NCBI RefSeq assembly: GCF_048159605.1
Contig: NZ_JBLREB010000001.1
Coordinates: 1,922,001 to 1,986,000 of the forward strand
From: Ectobacillus polymachus
Lineage (GTDB): Bacteria > Bacillota > Bacilli > Bacillales > Bacillaceae_G
DNA length: 64,000 nt
Direction of reading: 5' to 3'
Below, piece after piece: positions 25,155 to 34,463 of the stretch. The notes beneath the pieces are model-generated. The model searched no databases. It was not told where the DNA came from and saw only the letters and a list, made by a program, of their open reading frames with translations. Made by a program: the position numbers and the translations under genes. Every line of letters starts with the position of its first letter. Positions within the stretch are counted from its first letter, which is position 1.

Positions 25155-25619
25155 CTATTTTATCATCTCAACTAGCTGCATAACTGCATAAGCAATACCT
25201 GCTCCAATAAGCGGCCCAACCGCAACTCCATTGAATAAAGCCACTGACAAAATAGTACCGAATACGAGAGCCGTCGTAATTTGAGGATCCTGTGCAAGAA
25301 GATGTACGCCGCCCTTTGCTAATAGTGCCACTAAAATCCCTGAAGCAAGAGCAATCCAAGCATAATACGATTTCACTGCATCCATAAGCTGCTTAAATCC
25401 AATTTCACCCGTTGCAATTGGGACGAGCACTGCAATTGTTATAATCGTAACCCCTAAATTAATTCCTTTTTGCTGTAAATAAGGAAATATTTTTTCTCCA
25501 AGAAACGTCCATTTTAAAATAAATAATATAATAACAGCAAATGTTAGCGATTGATTTTTTGCAATTAATCCTATAGCTAATAAAATTAGTAGAAATAAAC
25601 TAGATTGACTTATATTCAT
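25155..25619 (-). CDS. ytwI: DUF441 membrane protein
   Basis: 154 residues, four to five hydrophobic segments spanning nearly the whole length (LFLLILLAIGLIA, FAVIILFILKW, GVTIITIAVLVPIATG, IALASGILVALLA, and a glycine-rich C-terminal pair). This is the DUF441/YtwI family, integral membrane proteins of unknown function usually encoded beside citZ. No catalytic motif. Divergent from ytvI. Confidence 0.88.
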   Translation of the reverse strand: MNISQSSLFLLILLAIGLIAKNQSLTFAVIILFILKWTFLGEKIFPYLQQKGINLGVTIITIAVLVPIATGEIGFKQLMDAVKSYYAWIALASGILVALLAKGGVHLLAQDPQITTALVFGTILSVALFNGVAVGPLIGAGIAYAVMQLVEMIK

Positions 25620-25761
25620 ATTATCACCCTTTTTTATAGTCCTATTTTACGTGTACCTTTCATTCCCTTTCCTTGCCATGGTAAAATGTATGAGTAGTTC
25701 TTTTGGGCTACATACATATAAAAGTACATAACAATCGTATTGTTTTGAAAGGAGAATTTTT

Positions 25762-26868
25762 TTGAACAAAACATACATTTACATGGGGTTACGCGCCTTA
25801 TTAGTGCTTGCTATAGCTTACGTAGGAATTTATCTTTTTCTATACGTTTCGGGACTCGTATATCCATTTATCATAGCGCTTATCATAGCCTATATGATAA
25901 ATCCAATTGTAAATTTCCTAGACAGGAAGATGCGATTTCCTAGATCACTTGCAGTATTTGTAACCCTCATTCTTGTATTCGGTGCCATCATCGGATTAGT
26001 GTTTCTTCTCGTAACGGAAGGAATTGCTGCAGCGAATTATTTGCTTGTTATATTACCTGAGAAGTTCCCGCAATTTCTATCGTATTTGCAAGATATACTC
26101 GTACACAATATCATGCCTCTCTACAATGATCTATCAATGAAATTTAGTCGGCTTGGAGCATCACAGCAGCAAACGATTACAACAAATATCCAAACCCTGA
26201 GCACTTCGCTATCGCAAAATGTGAAAGATATTTTGACTGCCATTTTAGCAGGGCTGACAAACTTTTTAAGCGCACTTCCATCAATAGCTACCGTACTTAT
26301 ATTTAGCCTTTTGGCAACGTTTTTTATTTCTAATGATTGGCACCGAATTGGAAATGTATGTAAAAAAATAATTCCTCAAAAGGTACACGGATATGGAATT
26401 ACGATTTTTAAAGATCTTCAAAAAGCTTTATTTGGTTATTTGAAAGCGCAGTTTACCCTTATCTCTATGACGACTCTTATTGTTTTAATCGGATATTTAA
26501 TCTTACGTGTTCCGTACGCAATCACGGTTGCTTTAGTTACTGGTATTGTCGATTTACTTCCCTATCTTGGAACAGGTACGATATTTGTTCCTTGGATTTT
26601 GTATTCATGGTTTACAGGTGACACATCCTTTGCGCTAGGGCTTCTCGTATTATTTATCGTTGTTATCGTACAACGACAACTAATTGAACCGAAGATCCTT
26701 TCTTCTAATATAGGAATGGATCCACTCGCTACACTAGTTGCTCTATTTGTTGGATTTAAATTATTTGGTTTTCTCGGTTTAATTATCGGTCCTGTAACGC
26801 TTGTATTGATAACAACACTTTATAAAGCGAACGTCTTTCATGATATTTGGACTTTTATAAAAGGATAA
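25762..26868 (+). CDS. ytvI: AI-2E family transporter-like membrane protein
   Basis: 368 residues with the AI-2E/PerM arrangement: three N-terminal membrane segments, a loop of about 90 residues, then a cluster of C-terminal segments including VDLLPYLGTG and the conserved VVQRQLIEPKILSSNIGMDPL motif. Members range from autoinducer-2 exporters to sporulation and ion-transport proteins; substrate unknown here. Start is TTG at 25762 with GAAAGGAG upstream. Convergent with fxsA through a shared terminator. Confidence 0.87.
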   Translation: MNKTYIYMGLRALLVLAIAYVGIYLFLYVSGLVYPFIIALIIAYMINPIVNFLDRKMRFPRSLAVFVTLILVFGAIIGLVFLLVTEGIAAANYLLVILPEKFPQFLSYLQDILVHNIMPLYNDLSMKFSRLGASQQQTITTNIQTLSTSLSQNVKDILTAILAGLTNFLSALPSIATVLIFSLLATFFISNDWHRIGNVCKKIIPQKVHGYGITIFKDLQKALFGYLKAQFTLISMTTLIVLIGYLILRVPYAITVALVTGIVDLLPYLGTGTIFVPWILYSWFTGDTSFALGLLVLFIVVIVQRQLIEPKILSSNIGMDPLATLVALFVGFKLFGFLGLIIGPVTLVLITTLYKANVFHDIWTFIKG

Positions 26869-26879
26869 AAATCCTCAAT

Positions 26880-26918
26880 AATAAACACCGTCTTTTTCAA
26901 TATAAGACGGTGTTTATT
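26880..26918. terminator. Bidirectional terminator between ytvI and fxsA
   Basis: Arms ATAAACACCGTCTT / AAGACGGTGTTTAT with a 9-base loop between the converging genes. Confidence 0.9.
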
Positions 26919-27306
26919 GTTTCCAAATAATCGTTGTATTTCCTCTTATTTTTCTTTGTATCCACTTCATAATTGCAAATTTGATTCGTTTTCTTGTTAT
27001 AGGCCATAACAAGAGAAATCCTAGCACATCTGTAATATAACCAGGCGTCATGAGAAAAATTCCTCCGAAAAAGATACAAATTCCATCCATAATGGAATCT
27101 GCTGGAGCTATACCCTGACGTATTTGCTCATTCGCTTTACGTACAACAGCTATACCTTGTTTCTTCGCTAAATACGCGCCAATTACCCCTGTTGCAATCA
27201 TTATTAAAAAGGTAGGCAGGACACCAATCCACTTACTAGAAGCTACAAGTAACGTTACTTCAAGAGCAGGAATCACAATAAATAGAAATACGAGAATTTT
27301 TATCAT
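26914..27306 (-). CDS. fxsA: FxsA family membrane protein
   Basis: 130 residues from the ATG at 27306 (MIKILVFLFIVIPALEV), six bases after GGAGG; the longer frame to 27357 lacks a ribosome-binding site. Three to four hydrophobic segments, the conserved ALEVTLLV start, GAYLAKKQG loop and FLMTPGYITDVLGFLLL, followed by a basic tail. FxsA homologues are linked to phage exclusion in E. coli; role in Bacillus unknown. Located between ytvI and pyk as in B. subtilis (ytzA). Confidence 0.87.
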   Translation of the reverse strand: MIKILVFLFIVIPALEVTLLVASSKWIGVLPTFLIMIATGVIGAYLAKKQGIAVVRKANEQIRQGIAPADSIMDGICIFFGGIFLMTPGYITDVLGFLLLWPITRKRIKFAIMKWIQRKIRGNTTIIWKQ

Positions 27307-27423
27307 CCGTCTCCTCCATACACCATAATTCGAATTAAGCGAAACCTTCCCTCTCATAAATAGCTAAAAAAGAGAATTTGAACTACTATAACACAAATAC
27401 ATAAGCAATGCGATTATTATAGT

Positions 27424-27456
27424 AAAAAAAAAGAAGAAGGAGTTAATCTCCTTCTC
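27424..27456 (-). terminator. pfkA-pyk terminator
   Basis: Stem GAAGGAG / CTCCTTC with a 5-base loop and a long T run on the minus strand, 14 bases after the pyk stop. Confidence 0.88.
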
Positions 27457-27469
27457 CTAATTTTTTATC

Positions 27470-29224
27470 TTACAATACTGCATGACCGTTGTAAATAATT
27501 CCGCGTGCTGCGTCTACTGTTACTTCTTGTCCATCTTGTAGAAGAGATGTAGCATTTTGAACACCTACAACAACTGGAATTCCGATGGATACGCCCACGA
27601 CTGCTGCATGGCTCGTTAATCCGCCTTCTTCAATTACTAATGCAGAAGCTAATTGAATTGCTTCCATCATATCTTTGTCTGTTGCAACGGTAACAAGCAC
27701 ATCGCCTTCGGACATTTTTGCTAAAGCTTCAGCAGCATTTTTTGCTGTTACCACTTTACCTGTTGCAGATTTACGACCGATTCCTTGACCATTTGCTACT
27801 TGTTCACCAACTACATGGATTTTCATTAAGTTTGTCGTACCTGTTTCCGCAACTGGTACACCTGCTGTAATGACAACTGTATCTCCAAAATTAATGATAC
27901 CTGCATCCATTCCTGTATCAATAGCTGTTTCTAACAATTCATCTGTTGAATGTACAGCACCTTTTGCTAAATATGCTTGTACACCCCATACAAGTGCCAA
28001 ACGGCGGCAAATCATTTCGTTAAATGTTACAGCTATAATTGGAGATTTTGGACGATACTTCGAAATCATTTTTGCTGTATAACCACTTTCTGTAGGTGTT
28101 ACAATCGCTGCTACATCTAAAGCAACTGCTGTATGAGCCACAGATTGGCTAATTGCATCTGTAATTGTAGGTTGTGCTTCTCTAATACGTTTGCGGAACA
28201 AATCTTCATATTGTAGAGATTGTTCTACACGAGTTGCAATAGAAGCCATCATCTTTACAGCTTCAACTGGGTATGATCCAGCAGCAGTTTCTCCAGAAAG
28301 CATGATTGCATCTGTTCCGTCAAAAATAGCATTCGCAACATCACTAGCTTCTGCACGTGTTGGACGTGGGTTACGTTGCATAGAATCTAACATTTGTGTT
28401 GCAGTGATAACTGGTTTTCCAAGCATGTTACATTTTTTGATTAAACGTTTTTGTACAAGAGGTACTTCTTCAGGTGGAATTTCAACACCCATATCACCGC
28501 GAGCTACCATTAAACCATCAGAAACTTCTAAAATCGAATCAATATTATCGATACCCTCTTGGTTTTCAATCTTCGGTATAACTTGGATATATTGTGCATT
28601 ATGTTTTTCAAGTAATTCACGAATTTCTAGGATATCAGAAGCCTTACGTACGAACGAAGCCGCAATAAAATCAATACCTTGTCCAATACCGAAAGTAATA
28701 TCATTAACGTCTTTTTCGGTAATACCAGGAAGCTTAATGCTAACATTTGGTACGTTAACACCCTTTTTATTTTTAACAATACCGCTATTTAATACTTTTG
28801 TACGAATATCGCCATTTGCTTTTTCTAAAACCTCTAATTCAATCAGACCATCATCGATTAATATACGTGAACCAGTGTCTACATCATCATAAAGACCTGC
28901 ATATGTTACTGAAAATTTTTCTGCAGTGCCTAATACTTGTTGGGTAGAGATAATAACTTCTGCACCCGTTTTAAGCTCAGCCATTCCATTTTCGAAGTCA
29001 TGTGTACGGATTTCTGGTCCTTTCGTATCTAACAAAATAGCAACCGTTTTTCCTGTACGCTTTGCAGCTTCACGAATACTTACGATACGTGCAGCATGCT
29101 CTTCGTGACTTCCGTGAGAAAAGTTTAGGCGTGCTACGTTCATACCAGACTGTATTAAATCTACTAATTTTTCAATACTTTCACTTGCTGGGCCTATTGT
29201 ACAAACTATTTTTGTTTTACGCAT
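27470..29224 (-). CDS. pyk: Pyruvate kinase with C-terminal PEP-utiliser domain
   Basis: 584 residues, the long Bacillus form. Catalytic barrel with KIVCTIGPASES, LNFSHGSHEEH, LLDTKGPEIRT, IPKIENQEGIDN, MVARGDMGVEIP and VITATQMLDSM; allosteric C domain (residues about 340-470); then an extra domain (about 475-584) resembling the PEP-synthase/PTS phosphohistidine domain with EGGLTSHAAVVGVSIGIP, including the histidine. Makes pyruvate and ATP in glycolysis. Follows pfkA by 68 bases, forming the pfkA-pyk operon. Confidence 0.98.
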   Translation of the reverse strand: MRKTKIVCTIGPASESIEKLVDLIQSGMNVARLNFSHGSHEEHAARIVSIREAAKRTGKTVAILLDTKGPEIRTHDFENGMAELKTGAEVIISTQQVLGTAEKFSVTYAGLYDDVDTGSRILIDDGLIELEVLEKANGDIRTKVLNSGIVKNKKGVNVPNVSIKLPGITEKDVNDITFGIGQGIDFIAASFVRKASDILEIRELLEKHNAQYIQVIPKIENQEGIDNIDSILEVSDGLMVARGDMGVEIPPEEVPLVQKRLIKKCNMLGKPVITATQMLDSMQRNPRPTRAEASDVANAIFDGTDAIMLSGETAAGSYPVEAVKMMASIATRVEQSLQYEDLFRKRIREAQPTITDAISQSVAHTAVALDVAAIVTPTESGYTAKMISKYRPKSPIIAVTFNEMICRRLALVWGVQAYLAKGAVHSTDELLETAIDTGMDAGIINFGDTVVITAGVPVAETGTTNLMKIHVVGEQVANGQGIGRKSATGKVVTAKNAAEALAKMSEGDVLVTVATDKDMMEAIQLASALVIEEGGLTSHAAVVGVSIGIPVVVGVQNATSLLQDGQEVTVDAARGIIYNGHAVL

Positions 29225-29292
29225 AAAATACCTCCGGTTTTATTTTGGAAACGTTCCCAGTGTTTAGACAACCTTATTGTAAAAGCTTGCAA

Positions 29293-30252
29293 TTAGATCG
29301 ATAATTCTGTAGACAATTGATACACATTTAAATCTAATTGGTGCTTATGAGATAATGCTTCAATAATATCTTCGTCAACGATCTGGTTGTTATGAATACC
29401 AACGCATCGTCCGCCTTTTCCTTCGAGAAGAAGTTCGACAGCTCTAGCCCCAAGACGGCTAGCTAAAACACGGTCAAACGCACTAGGAGAACCTCCACGT
29501 TGAACGTGACCTAATACCGTTACACGTGTATCAAATTGAGTTGCCTCTTCAATCTTTTTACCGATATCAATGGCACTTCCTGCACCCTCTGCAACTACAA
29601 TAATACTGTGCTTCTTACCACGTTCTGTTCCTCGTTTCAGACGCGCAATGACTTCATCCATATCATAATCTGCCTCAGGAATAAGAATGGTTTCTGCACC
29701 ATCTGCAAGGCCTGCCCATAGCGCAATATCTCCTGCATGGCGCCCCATTACTTCAACCACATATGTACGTTCATGAGAAGTAGCTGTATCACGAATTTTA
29801 TCAATAGCGTCAATAACTGTATTTAATGCTGTATCAAAACCAATTGTAAAGTCTGTTCCTGGTATATCATTATCAATCGTTCCTGGAACACCTATACATG
29901 GAAAACCATGCTCGGTTAATTTCTTTGCACCTTGATAAGAGCCATCTCCACCAATAACAACAAGTGCTTCAATACCAAATTTTTTCAATTGTTCAATTCC
30001 TTGCAATTGTCCTTCCAACGTTTTAAATTCAGGACATCTTGCTGTATATAACTTCGTTCCACCACGATGAATAATATCGCCGACAGATCCTAATTCTAGC
30101 TTTTCAATATGACCAGAAATTAAACCCGCATAACCGTGATAAATACCGTACACTTCCAAATCATGGTATATGCCTTTTCGAACAACCGCACGAATTGCAG
30201 CATTCATACCAGGTGAATCTCCACCACTTGTTAAAACTCCTATTCGTTTCAT
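29293..30252 (-). CDS. pfkA: 6-phosphofructokinase
   Basis: 319 residues, exact bacterial ATP-PFK length. GVLTSGGDSPGMNAAIRAVVR, VVIGGDGSYQGAKKL, PGTIDNDIPGTDFTIGFDTA with the catalytic aspartates, and VEVMGRHAGDIALWAGLA. Phosphorylates fructose-6-P, allosterically regulated by PEP/ADP. RBS AGAGGTGAG. First gene of pfkA-pyk. Confidence 0.98.
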   Translation of the reverse strand: MKRIGVLTSGGDSPGMNAAIRAVVRKGIYHDLEVYGIYHGYAGLISGHIEKLELGSVGDIIHRGGTKLYTARCPEFKTLEGQLQGIEQLKKFGIEALVVIGGDGSYQGAKKLTEHGFPCIGVPGTIDNDIPGTDFTIGFDTALNTVIDAIDKIRDTATSHERTYVVEVMGRHAGDIALWAGLADGAETILIPEADYDMDEVIARLKRGTERGKKHSIIVVAEGAGSAIDIGKKIEEATQFDTRVTVLGHVQRGGSPSAFDRVLASRLGARAVELLLEGKGGRCVGIHNNQIVDEDIIEALSHKHQLDLNVYQLSTELSI

Positions 30253-30557
30253 CTGTACTCACCTCTAAAGAATATTCATCTTCTCGTGAACTGCAGTTTC
30301 TTTTTCTACGCTATTATCTGCAGTAGCGTTCATGATAAAGACGTTTGTCCTGTATCATTTTACATTACAGTTGACCGTTGTGCAATCGATGTCGCATTCG
30401 TTTTCGAAACCGATCAGACACCCTGTCACACAGATACATTACATGAAAAATTGAAAAAAAACAATGTAGATAATGTGTCATTTCACAAAGACAAAATTGA
30501 CTTGTACAACTACAATTTGCACACATGCATTAAAAATTATGTCCATTATCCTACTAA
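30253..30557. other. pfkA leader and accA-pfkA intergenic region
   Basis: About 300 A+T-rich bases. Apart from the pfkA promoter and the accA terminator, the leader between promoter and pfkA holds a small inverted repeat ACGCTACTGCAGATAATAGCGT. A 99-codon plus-strand frame here has no ribosome-binding site or recognisable product and is not called. Confidence 0.4.
30357..30385 (-). promoter_or_regulatory. pfkA promoter
   Basis: Minus strand TTGCAC (30380-30385) and TAAAAT (30357-30362) separated by exactly 17 bases, about 105 bases upstream of the pfkA ATG. Confidence 0.55.
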
Positions 30558-30583
30558 AAAAACGTGCAAAAAATGCACGTTTT
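30557..30583 (-). terminator. accD-accA terminator
   Basis: Arms AAAACGTGCA / TGCACGTTTT with a 5-base loop and a T run on the minus strand; the arm overlaps the accA stop region. Confidence 0.88.
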
Positions 30584-31556
30584 AGCCGTTTACTGTAGTA
30601 TTTTCTAAAAATGAAATTTTACCCATTTTCATAAATTTATTATAACGTTGTTCTATGATTTGTTCTTTTGTCATTCCTTTAAGGCTGTCTAAGGATGCTG
30701 CAATCACTTGATCTACATATTGTGCCTGCTGCTTTGCATCACGGTGAGCACCGCCAGGCACTTCCGTAATGATTTCATCAATTATATCGAGCTGTTTCAA
30801 TTGCGGAGCAGTAATGCCCATAGCTTCTGCCGCTTCTTTCGCTTTTCCTGCATCCTTCCAAAGGATAGCTGCTGCCCCTTCAGGAGAGATCACCGAGTAG
30901 GTTGCGTTTTCAAGCATGTGAACATAATTTCCAACGCCTAAGCCTAGCGCACCACCACTACCTCCTTCTCCGATTACGATACAGATGATTGGCACGGACA
31001 ATCCTGCCATTTCAAATAAATTACGTGCAATGGCTTCACTCTGTCCCCGTTCTTCGGCAGCTTTCCCAGGATATGCCCCTTTTGTATCAATAAAACAAAT
31101 AATCGGACGACGGAATTTCTCAGCTTGCTTCATAAGCCTCAATGCTTTTCGATAACCTTCAGGATGAGGCATTCCAAAATTACGACGAATATTTTCTTTC
31201 GTATCTTTCCCGCGTTGGTGACCTATCACCGTAACAGGAATTCCTTGATATTTTGCAATTCCACCGACAATTGCCTCATCATCTCCGTATAGACGATCCC
31301 CATGACATTCAATAAAATCGGTGAAAATTGTTGTTATATAATCTAATGTTGTTGGACGTTGTGGATGACGTGCAATTTGTACACGATCCCACACCTTTAG
31401 ATTGCTATAAATTTCTTTTTCTAAGTTTTCTAGTTTTTCTTCTAAAATGTGAATCTCATCCGTGAAGTCTATACTGCTATTCTTGGTATATTCCTTTAAT
31501 TCGGTGATTTTACCTCGCAGCTCTACAATCGGTTTTTCAAATTCTAGTTCTGCCAT
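30582..31556 (-). CDS. accA: Acetyl-CoA carboxylase carboxyltransferase, alpha subunit
   Basis: 324 residues. N-terminal coiled-coil region, then the crotonase-like carboxyltransferase core with RGKDTKENIRRNFGMPHPEGYRKAL (in part), ICFIDTKGAYPGKAAEERGQ, IGEGGSGGALGLGVG and SPEGAAAILWKD. Pairs with AccD to move carboxyl from biotin to acetyl-CoA, giving malonyl-CoA for fatty acid synthesis. Its ATG lies inside the end of accD (13-base overlap), so synthesis is coupled. Confidence 0.98.
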   Translation of the reverse strand: MAELEFEKPIVELRGKITELKEYTKNSSIDFTDEIHILEEKLENLEKEIYSNLKVWDRVQIARHPQRPTTLDYITTIFTDFIECHGDRLYGDDEAIVGGIAKYQGIPVTVIGHQRGKDTKENIRRNFGMPHPEGYRKALRLMKQAEKFRRPIICFIDTKGAYPGKAAEERGQSEAIARNLFEMAGLSVPIICIVIGEGGSGGALGLGVGNYVHMLENATYSVISPEGAAAILWKDAGKAKEAAEAMGITAPQLKQLDIIDEIITEVPGGAHRDAKQQAQYVDQVIAASLDSLKGMTKEQIIEQRYNKFMKMGKISFLENTTVNG

Positions 31557-32413
31557 AGCGCTGTCTCCTCCCGTTGATGAAGCTCTATAATTACTTGTAA
31601 AGTTTCCTTTAGCTTCGAACGATCAATAACAGCATCCAATTGGCCGTGTTCCAGTAGAAATTCTGCGGTTTGGAAATTATCCGGCAATTCCTCGCGGACG
31701 GTTTGTTCAATAACTCTTCTGCCAGCAAATCCAATGAGTGCGCCTGGTTCAGCAAAATTATAGTCACCAAGTGAAGCAAAGCTTGCAGAAACTCCTCCAG
31801 TTGTTGGATGTGTCATAATAGAAATAAAAAGTCCGCCTTCTTCACTAAATCGCTTTAATGCAACGCTCGTTTTTGCCATTTGCATAAGGCTAAGCACACC
31901 TTCTTGCATACGCGCACCACCAGATGCTGTAAAAATGAGAAATGGTACTTTTAATTCCCTTGCTTTCTCAACAGCTCTAGCAATTTTTTCTCCTACTACA
32001 GAGCCCATGCTCCCCATACGGAAACGTGAATCCATAACAGCTATGACTACAAGCATATTATCGATCGTGCCCTCTCCCGTTACAATTGCTTCATTCAAAT
32101 CTGTTTTCTGACGATCCGCTTCAAGTTTTTTCTCATAGCCTGGAAAGTGAAGAGGATTTACTGATATCATTTCTTCATCATAAGGGAGAAATGTATGTTC
32201 ATCTAGTAAGCTTTCAATTCGTTCGTAAGCAGTCATTGGATGATGATAGCCACAATTTACGCAAACCTTCAAATTTTTGCGAAGTTCCTTCGAATACATA
32301 ATTTTTTTACAGCTTGGACATTTTATCATCACGCCATTAGGTACATCTTTTCGAAGTTGTTCTGAAGGAATTGCAGCATATTTCTTTTTCTTTGAGAATA
32401 AATCTCTTAGCAT
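31544..32413 (-). CDS. accD: Acetyl-CoA carboxylase carboxyltransferase, beta subunit
   Basis: 289 residues. Four-cysteine zinc ribbon near the N terminus (MIKCPSCKKIMY, KVCVNCGYHHP), then the carboxyltransferase core with FTASGGARMQEGVLSLMQMAKT, THPTTGGVSASFASLGD and GFAGRRVIEQT. RBS GGAGGG before ATG. Downstream of the GntR-type gene by 77 bases and overlapping accA. Confidence 0.98.
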   Translation of the reverse strand: MLRDLFSKKKKYAAIPSEQLRKDVPNGVMIKCPSCKKIMYSKELRKNLKVCVNCGYHHPMTAYERIESLLDEHTFLPYDEEMISVNPLHFPGYEKKLEADRQKTDLNEAIVTGEGTIDNMLVVIAVMDSRFRMGSMGSVVGEKIARAVEKARELKVPFLIFTASGGARMQEGVLSLMQMAKTSVALKRFSEEGGLFISIMTHPTTGGVSASFASLGDYNFAEPGALIGFAGRRVIEQTVREELPDNFQTAEFLLEHGQLDAVIDRSKLKETLQVIIELHQREETALWQN

Positions 32414-32490
32414 GTAGACCCTCCTTTGTGCTTAGCAAAGAACACAGAGATAACTATGTAAACGAAAAAGTTTAGCATAAAACTAGAACT

Positions 32491-33111
32491 TCATGAATAC
32501 ATAATATGTGAAATCAATTGATTGTAAAATTGTAACGCCTTTACCTCGTTCTTTTCTTCAATTGCCTGACCAATACTATGATACAACTCCAGATTTTCAA
32601 GCTTCAGCTCATATGGAAAGGTTGAATCATAAGCATTTACAATCAGCCAAATTCGATATAACAAGTAATTATTCGTTTTTTCTACCATTCGTTTCCAAAA
32701 AACGACATGGAATGCTTGAATGGAAAGATCCTTTTGTTGCCAGAGATCACGAAATTCTAATTTAGAATCAGAAGAGCAAAGAAGACGGAGAACATCCTGT
32801 TCAATAAGATGCTTAACCTGATGTAAATCATTCTTCGTTTTCTCGTCCTGCAGTAGAAATGTAGCTAGTACATTTATAAGACTATGCTCATAAATATTTT
32901 TAATGAACGTTCCCTCTCCGCGCCGCGTTTCGATTAGTCCAACGAGTTCCAGTGAGCGGAGCGCTTCTCGAACAGAGGAACGTCCCACACTTAAACGTGT
33001 ACTAAGCTCCCTTTCTGACGGCAATCGATCTCCTGCTTTCAATTGATCTTCGTTAATAATGGAACGAATTTTTTGGACAATTTCTAGATACACCTTCGTT
33101 TGAACGGTCAC
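32491..33111 (-). CDS. GntR-family (FadR-type) transcriptional regulator
   Basis: 206 residues from a GTG start. N-terminal winged helix with GDRLPSERELSTRLSVGRSSVREALRSLELVGLIETRRGEGTFI, the GntR signature, and an all-helical C-terminal effector domain of FadR/FCD type. The GTG is 3 bases after the malic enzyme stop and uses the GAGG in its last codons as ribosome-binding site, so the two are coupled. Set between malic enzyme and accD-accA, it probably links malate/pyruvate or acyl-CoA status to malonyl-CoA supply; the ligand is unknown. The TGGTCNGACCA palindrome at 34407-34419 is its likely operator. Confidence 0.85.
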   Translation of the reverse strand: MTVQTKVYLEIVQKIRSIINEDQLKAGDRLPSERELSTRLSVGRSSVREALRSLELVGLIETRRGEGTFIKNIYEHSLINVLATFLLQDEKTKNDLHQVKHLIEQDVLRLLCSSDSKLEFRDLWQQKDLSIQAFHVVFWKRMVEKTNNYLLYRIWLIVNAYDSTFPYELKLENLELYHSIGQAIEEKNEVKALQFYNQLISHIMYS

Positions 33112-33114
33112 ACT

Positions 33115-34362
33115 TTATTCCTCACTCATTTTTCCTATAGTCGCTAACCTTCTTGTCTTTTCTGCTACTTCATATGGATCTACTTTACGTCTTGCAACCC
33201 CTGTTTCCATCGCAGCCTTTGCAACGAATTCAGCTACCCTTGGGGCAACACGTGAATCGAATGGCGTAGGAATAATATATGTAGCATTCAATTCTTCGTC
33301 TGATACAAGCGACGAAATAGCTTCCACAGCAGCTAGTTTCATTTCCTCGTTAATTTGTGTTGCATAAACATCTAACGCCCCGCGAAAGATCCCTGGAAAA
33401 GCAAGGACATTGTTTACTTGATTCGGAAAATCTGAGCGTCCCGTACCAACTACCGCAGCTCCAGCCTCTAATGCATCGCTTGGCATAATTTCAGGAGTTG
33501 GATTCGCCATAGCAAAAATGATAGCATCCTTATTCATAGAATGAATCATTTCCTTTGTAAGGGCTCCTTCTGCAGAAACACCTATAAATACATCTGCACC
33601 TTTTATGGCATCTTGCAATGAGCCGGCCACCATGTCACGATTCGTATATTTAGCAACTTCATCCTTTAATGCATTCATTCCATTCGGGCGGCCCTCATAA
33701 ATAGGCCCCTTCGTATCGCACATAATAATGTCTCGAACGCCGTAGCGATATAATAATTTTATAATAGCAATTCCAGCTGCTCCTGCTCCATTCGCAACCA
33801 CTTTTATTTGCGACATCTTTTTGTTTACTAACTTTAATGCATTGACTAATGCAGCTACCGTTACAATTGCCGTTCCGTGCTGATCGTCATGAAACACAGG
33901 AATATTACATTCCTTTTTCAATCTTTCTTCAATAATAAAACAATTCGGTGATGCAATATCCTCTAGATTAATACCACCAAATGTAGGCTCTAGTAGCTTA
34001 ACTGTTTCTACAATCTTGTCTACATCATTTGTTTGTAAAGCTAATGGAAATGCATCTACTCCTGCAAAGCATTTAAATAGAACAGCTTTTCCTTCCATTA
34101 CTGGCAATGATGCCTCTGGACCGATATTCCCTAGCCCTAGTACCGCGGTACCATCCGTAACAACTGCTACCATATTGCCCTTTAATGTATATTCGTATAC
34201 TTTACTTTTGTCGTCATAGATGATTTTACAAGGTTCTGCTACCCCTGGTGAATAAGCAAGACTTAAGTCCTTGGCATTCTCGACTTTAACTTTTGAAACT
34301 GTTTCTAACTTTCCTTGATTTACACGATGCATGTGAAGTGCTTCTTCACGAAGTGTCGACAT
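33115..34362 (-). CDS. ytsJ: NAD(P)-dependent malic enzyme
   Basis: 415 residues, the short bacterial malic enzyme. Motifs: LSLAYSPGVAEPC, VVTDGTAVLGLGNIGPEASLPVMEGKA with the catalytic lysine, FHDDQHGTAIVTVAAL metal ligands, VVANGAGAAGIAI nucleotide-binding glycines and FAMANPTPEI. Decarboxylates malate to pyruvate. Position next to dnaE and the acc genes is that of B. subtilis ytsJ. First gene of a probable malic enzyme-gntR-accD-accA transcript. Confidence 0.93.
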   Translation of the reverse strand: MSTLREEALHMHRVNQGKLETVSKVKVENAKDLSLAYSPGVAEPCKIIYDDKSKVYEYTLKGNMVAVVTDGTAVLGLGNIGPEASLPVMEGKAVLFKCFAGVDAFPLALQTNDVDKIVETVKLLEPTFGGINLEDIASPNCFIIEERLKKECNIPVFHDDQHGTAIVTVAALVNALKLVNKKMSQIKVVANGAGAAGIAIIKLLYRYGVRDIIMCDTKGPIYEGRPNGMNALKDEVAKYTNRDMVAGSLQDAIKGADVFIGVSAEGALTKEMIHSMNKDAIIFAMANPTPEIMPSDALEAGAAVVGTGRSDFPNQVNNVLAFPGIFRGALDVYATQINEEMKLAAVEAISSLVSDEELNATYIIPTPFDSRVAPRVAEFVAKAAMETGVARRKVDPYEVAEKTRRLATIGKMSEE

Positions 34363-34406
34363 AATATCCTCTCTCCTTGCAGACCCTCCTGCTACCGATT
34401 CCGGTA

Positions 34407-34419
34407 GTGGTCAGACCAC
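34407..34419 (-). promoter_or_regulatory. FadR/GntR-type operator before malic enzyme
   Basis: Perfect palindrome GTGGTCAGACCAC, containing TGGTCNGACCA, the half-site arrangement recognised by FadR-subfamily regulators. It lies about 45 bases before the malic enzyme ATG and just downstream of a TATTAT/TTATAG-like -10 region, a good place for repression. Autoregulation of the linked regulator is inferred. Confidence 0.55.
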
Positions 34420-34463
34420 AGTGTCTCACTACTACTATAATAGATAAAGCAGGGAAAAGTCTA

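Noticed and set aside
26914..27306. FxsA as an anti-phage defence gene
   Set aside because: Only the E. coli homologue is tied to phage exclusion; here the gene is in a conserved housekeeping context with no defence partners.
28191..28892. 233-codon plus-strand open frame
   Set aside because: Lies wholly inside pyk on the opposite strand, has no ribosome-binding site, and gives a serine/isoleucine-rich product typical of an antisense frame.
30286..30585. 99-codon plus-strand frame between pfkA and accA
   Set aside because: Covers the pfkA promoter and accA terminator, lacks a ribosome-binding site and has a cysteine-rich random composition.
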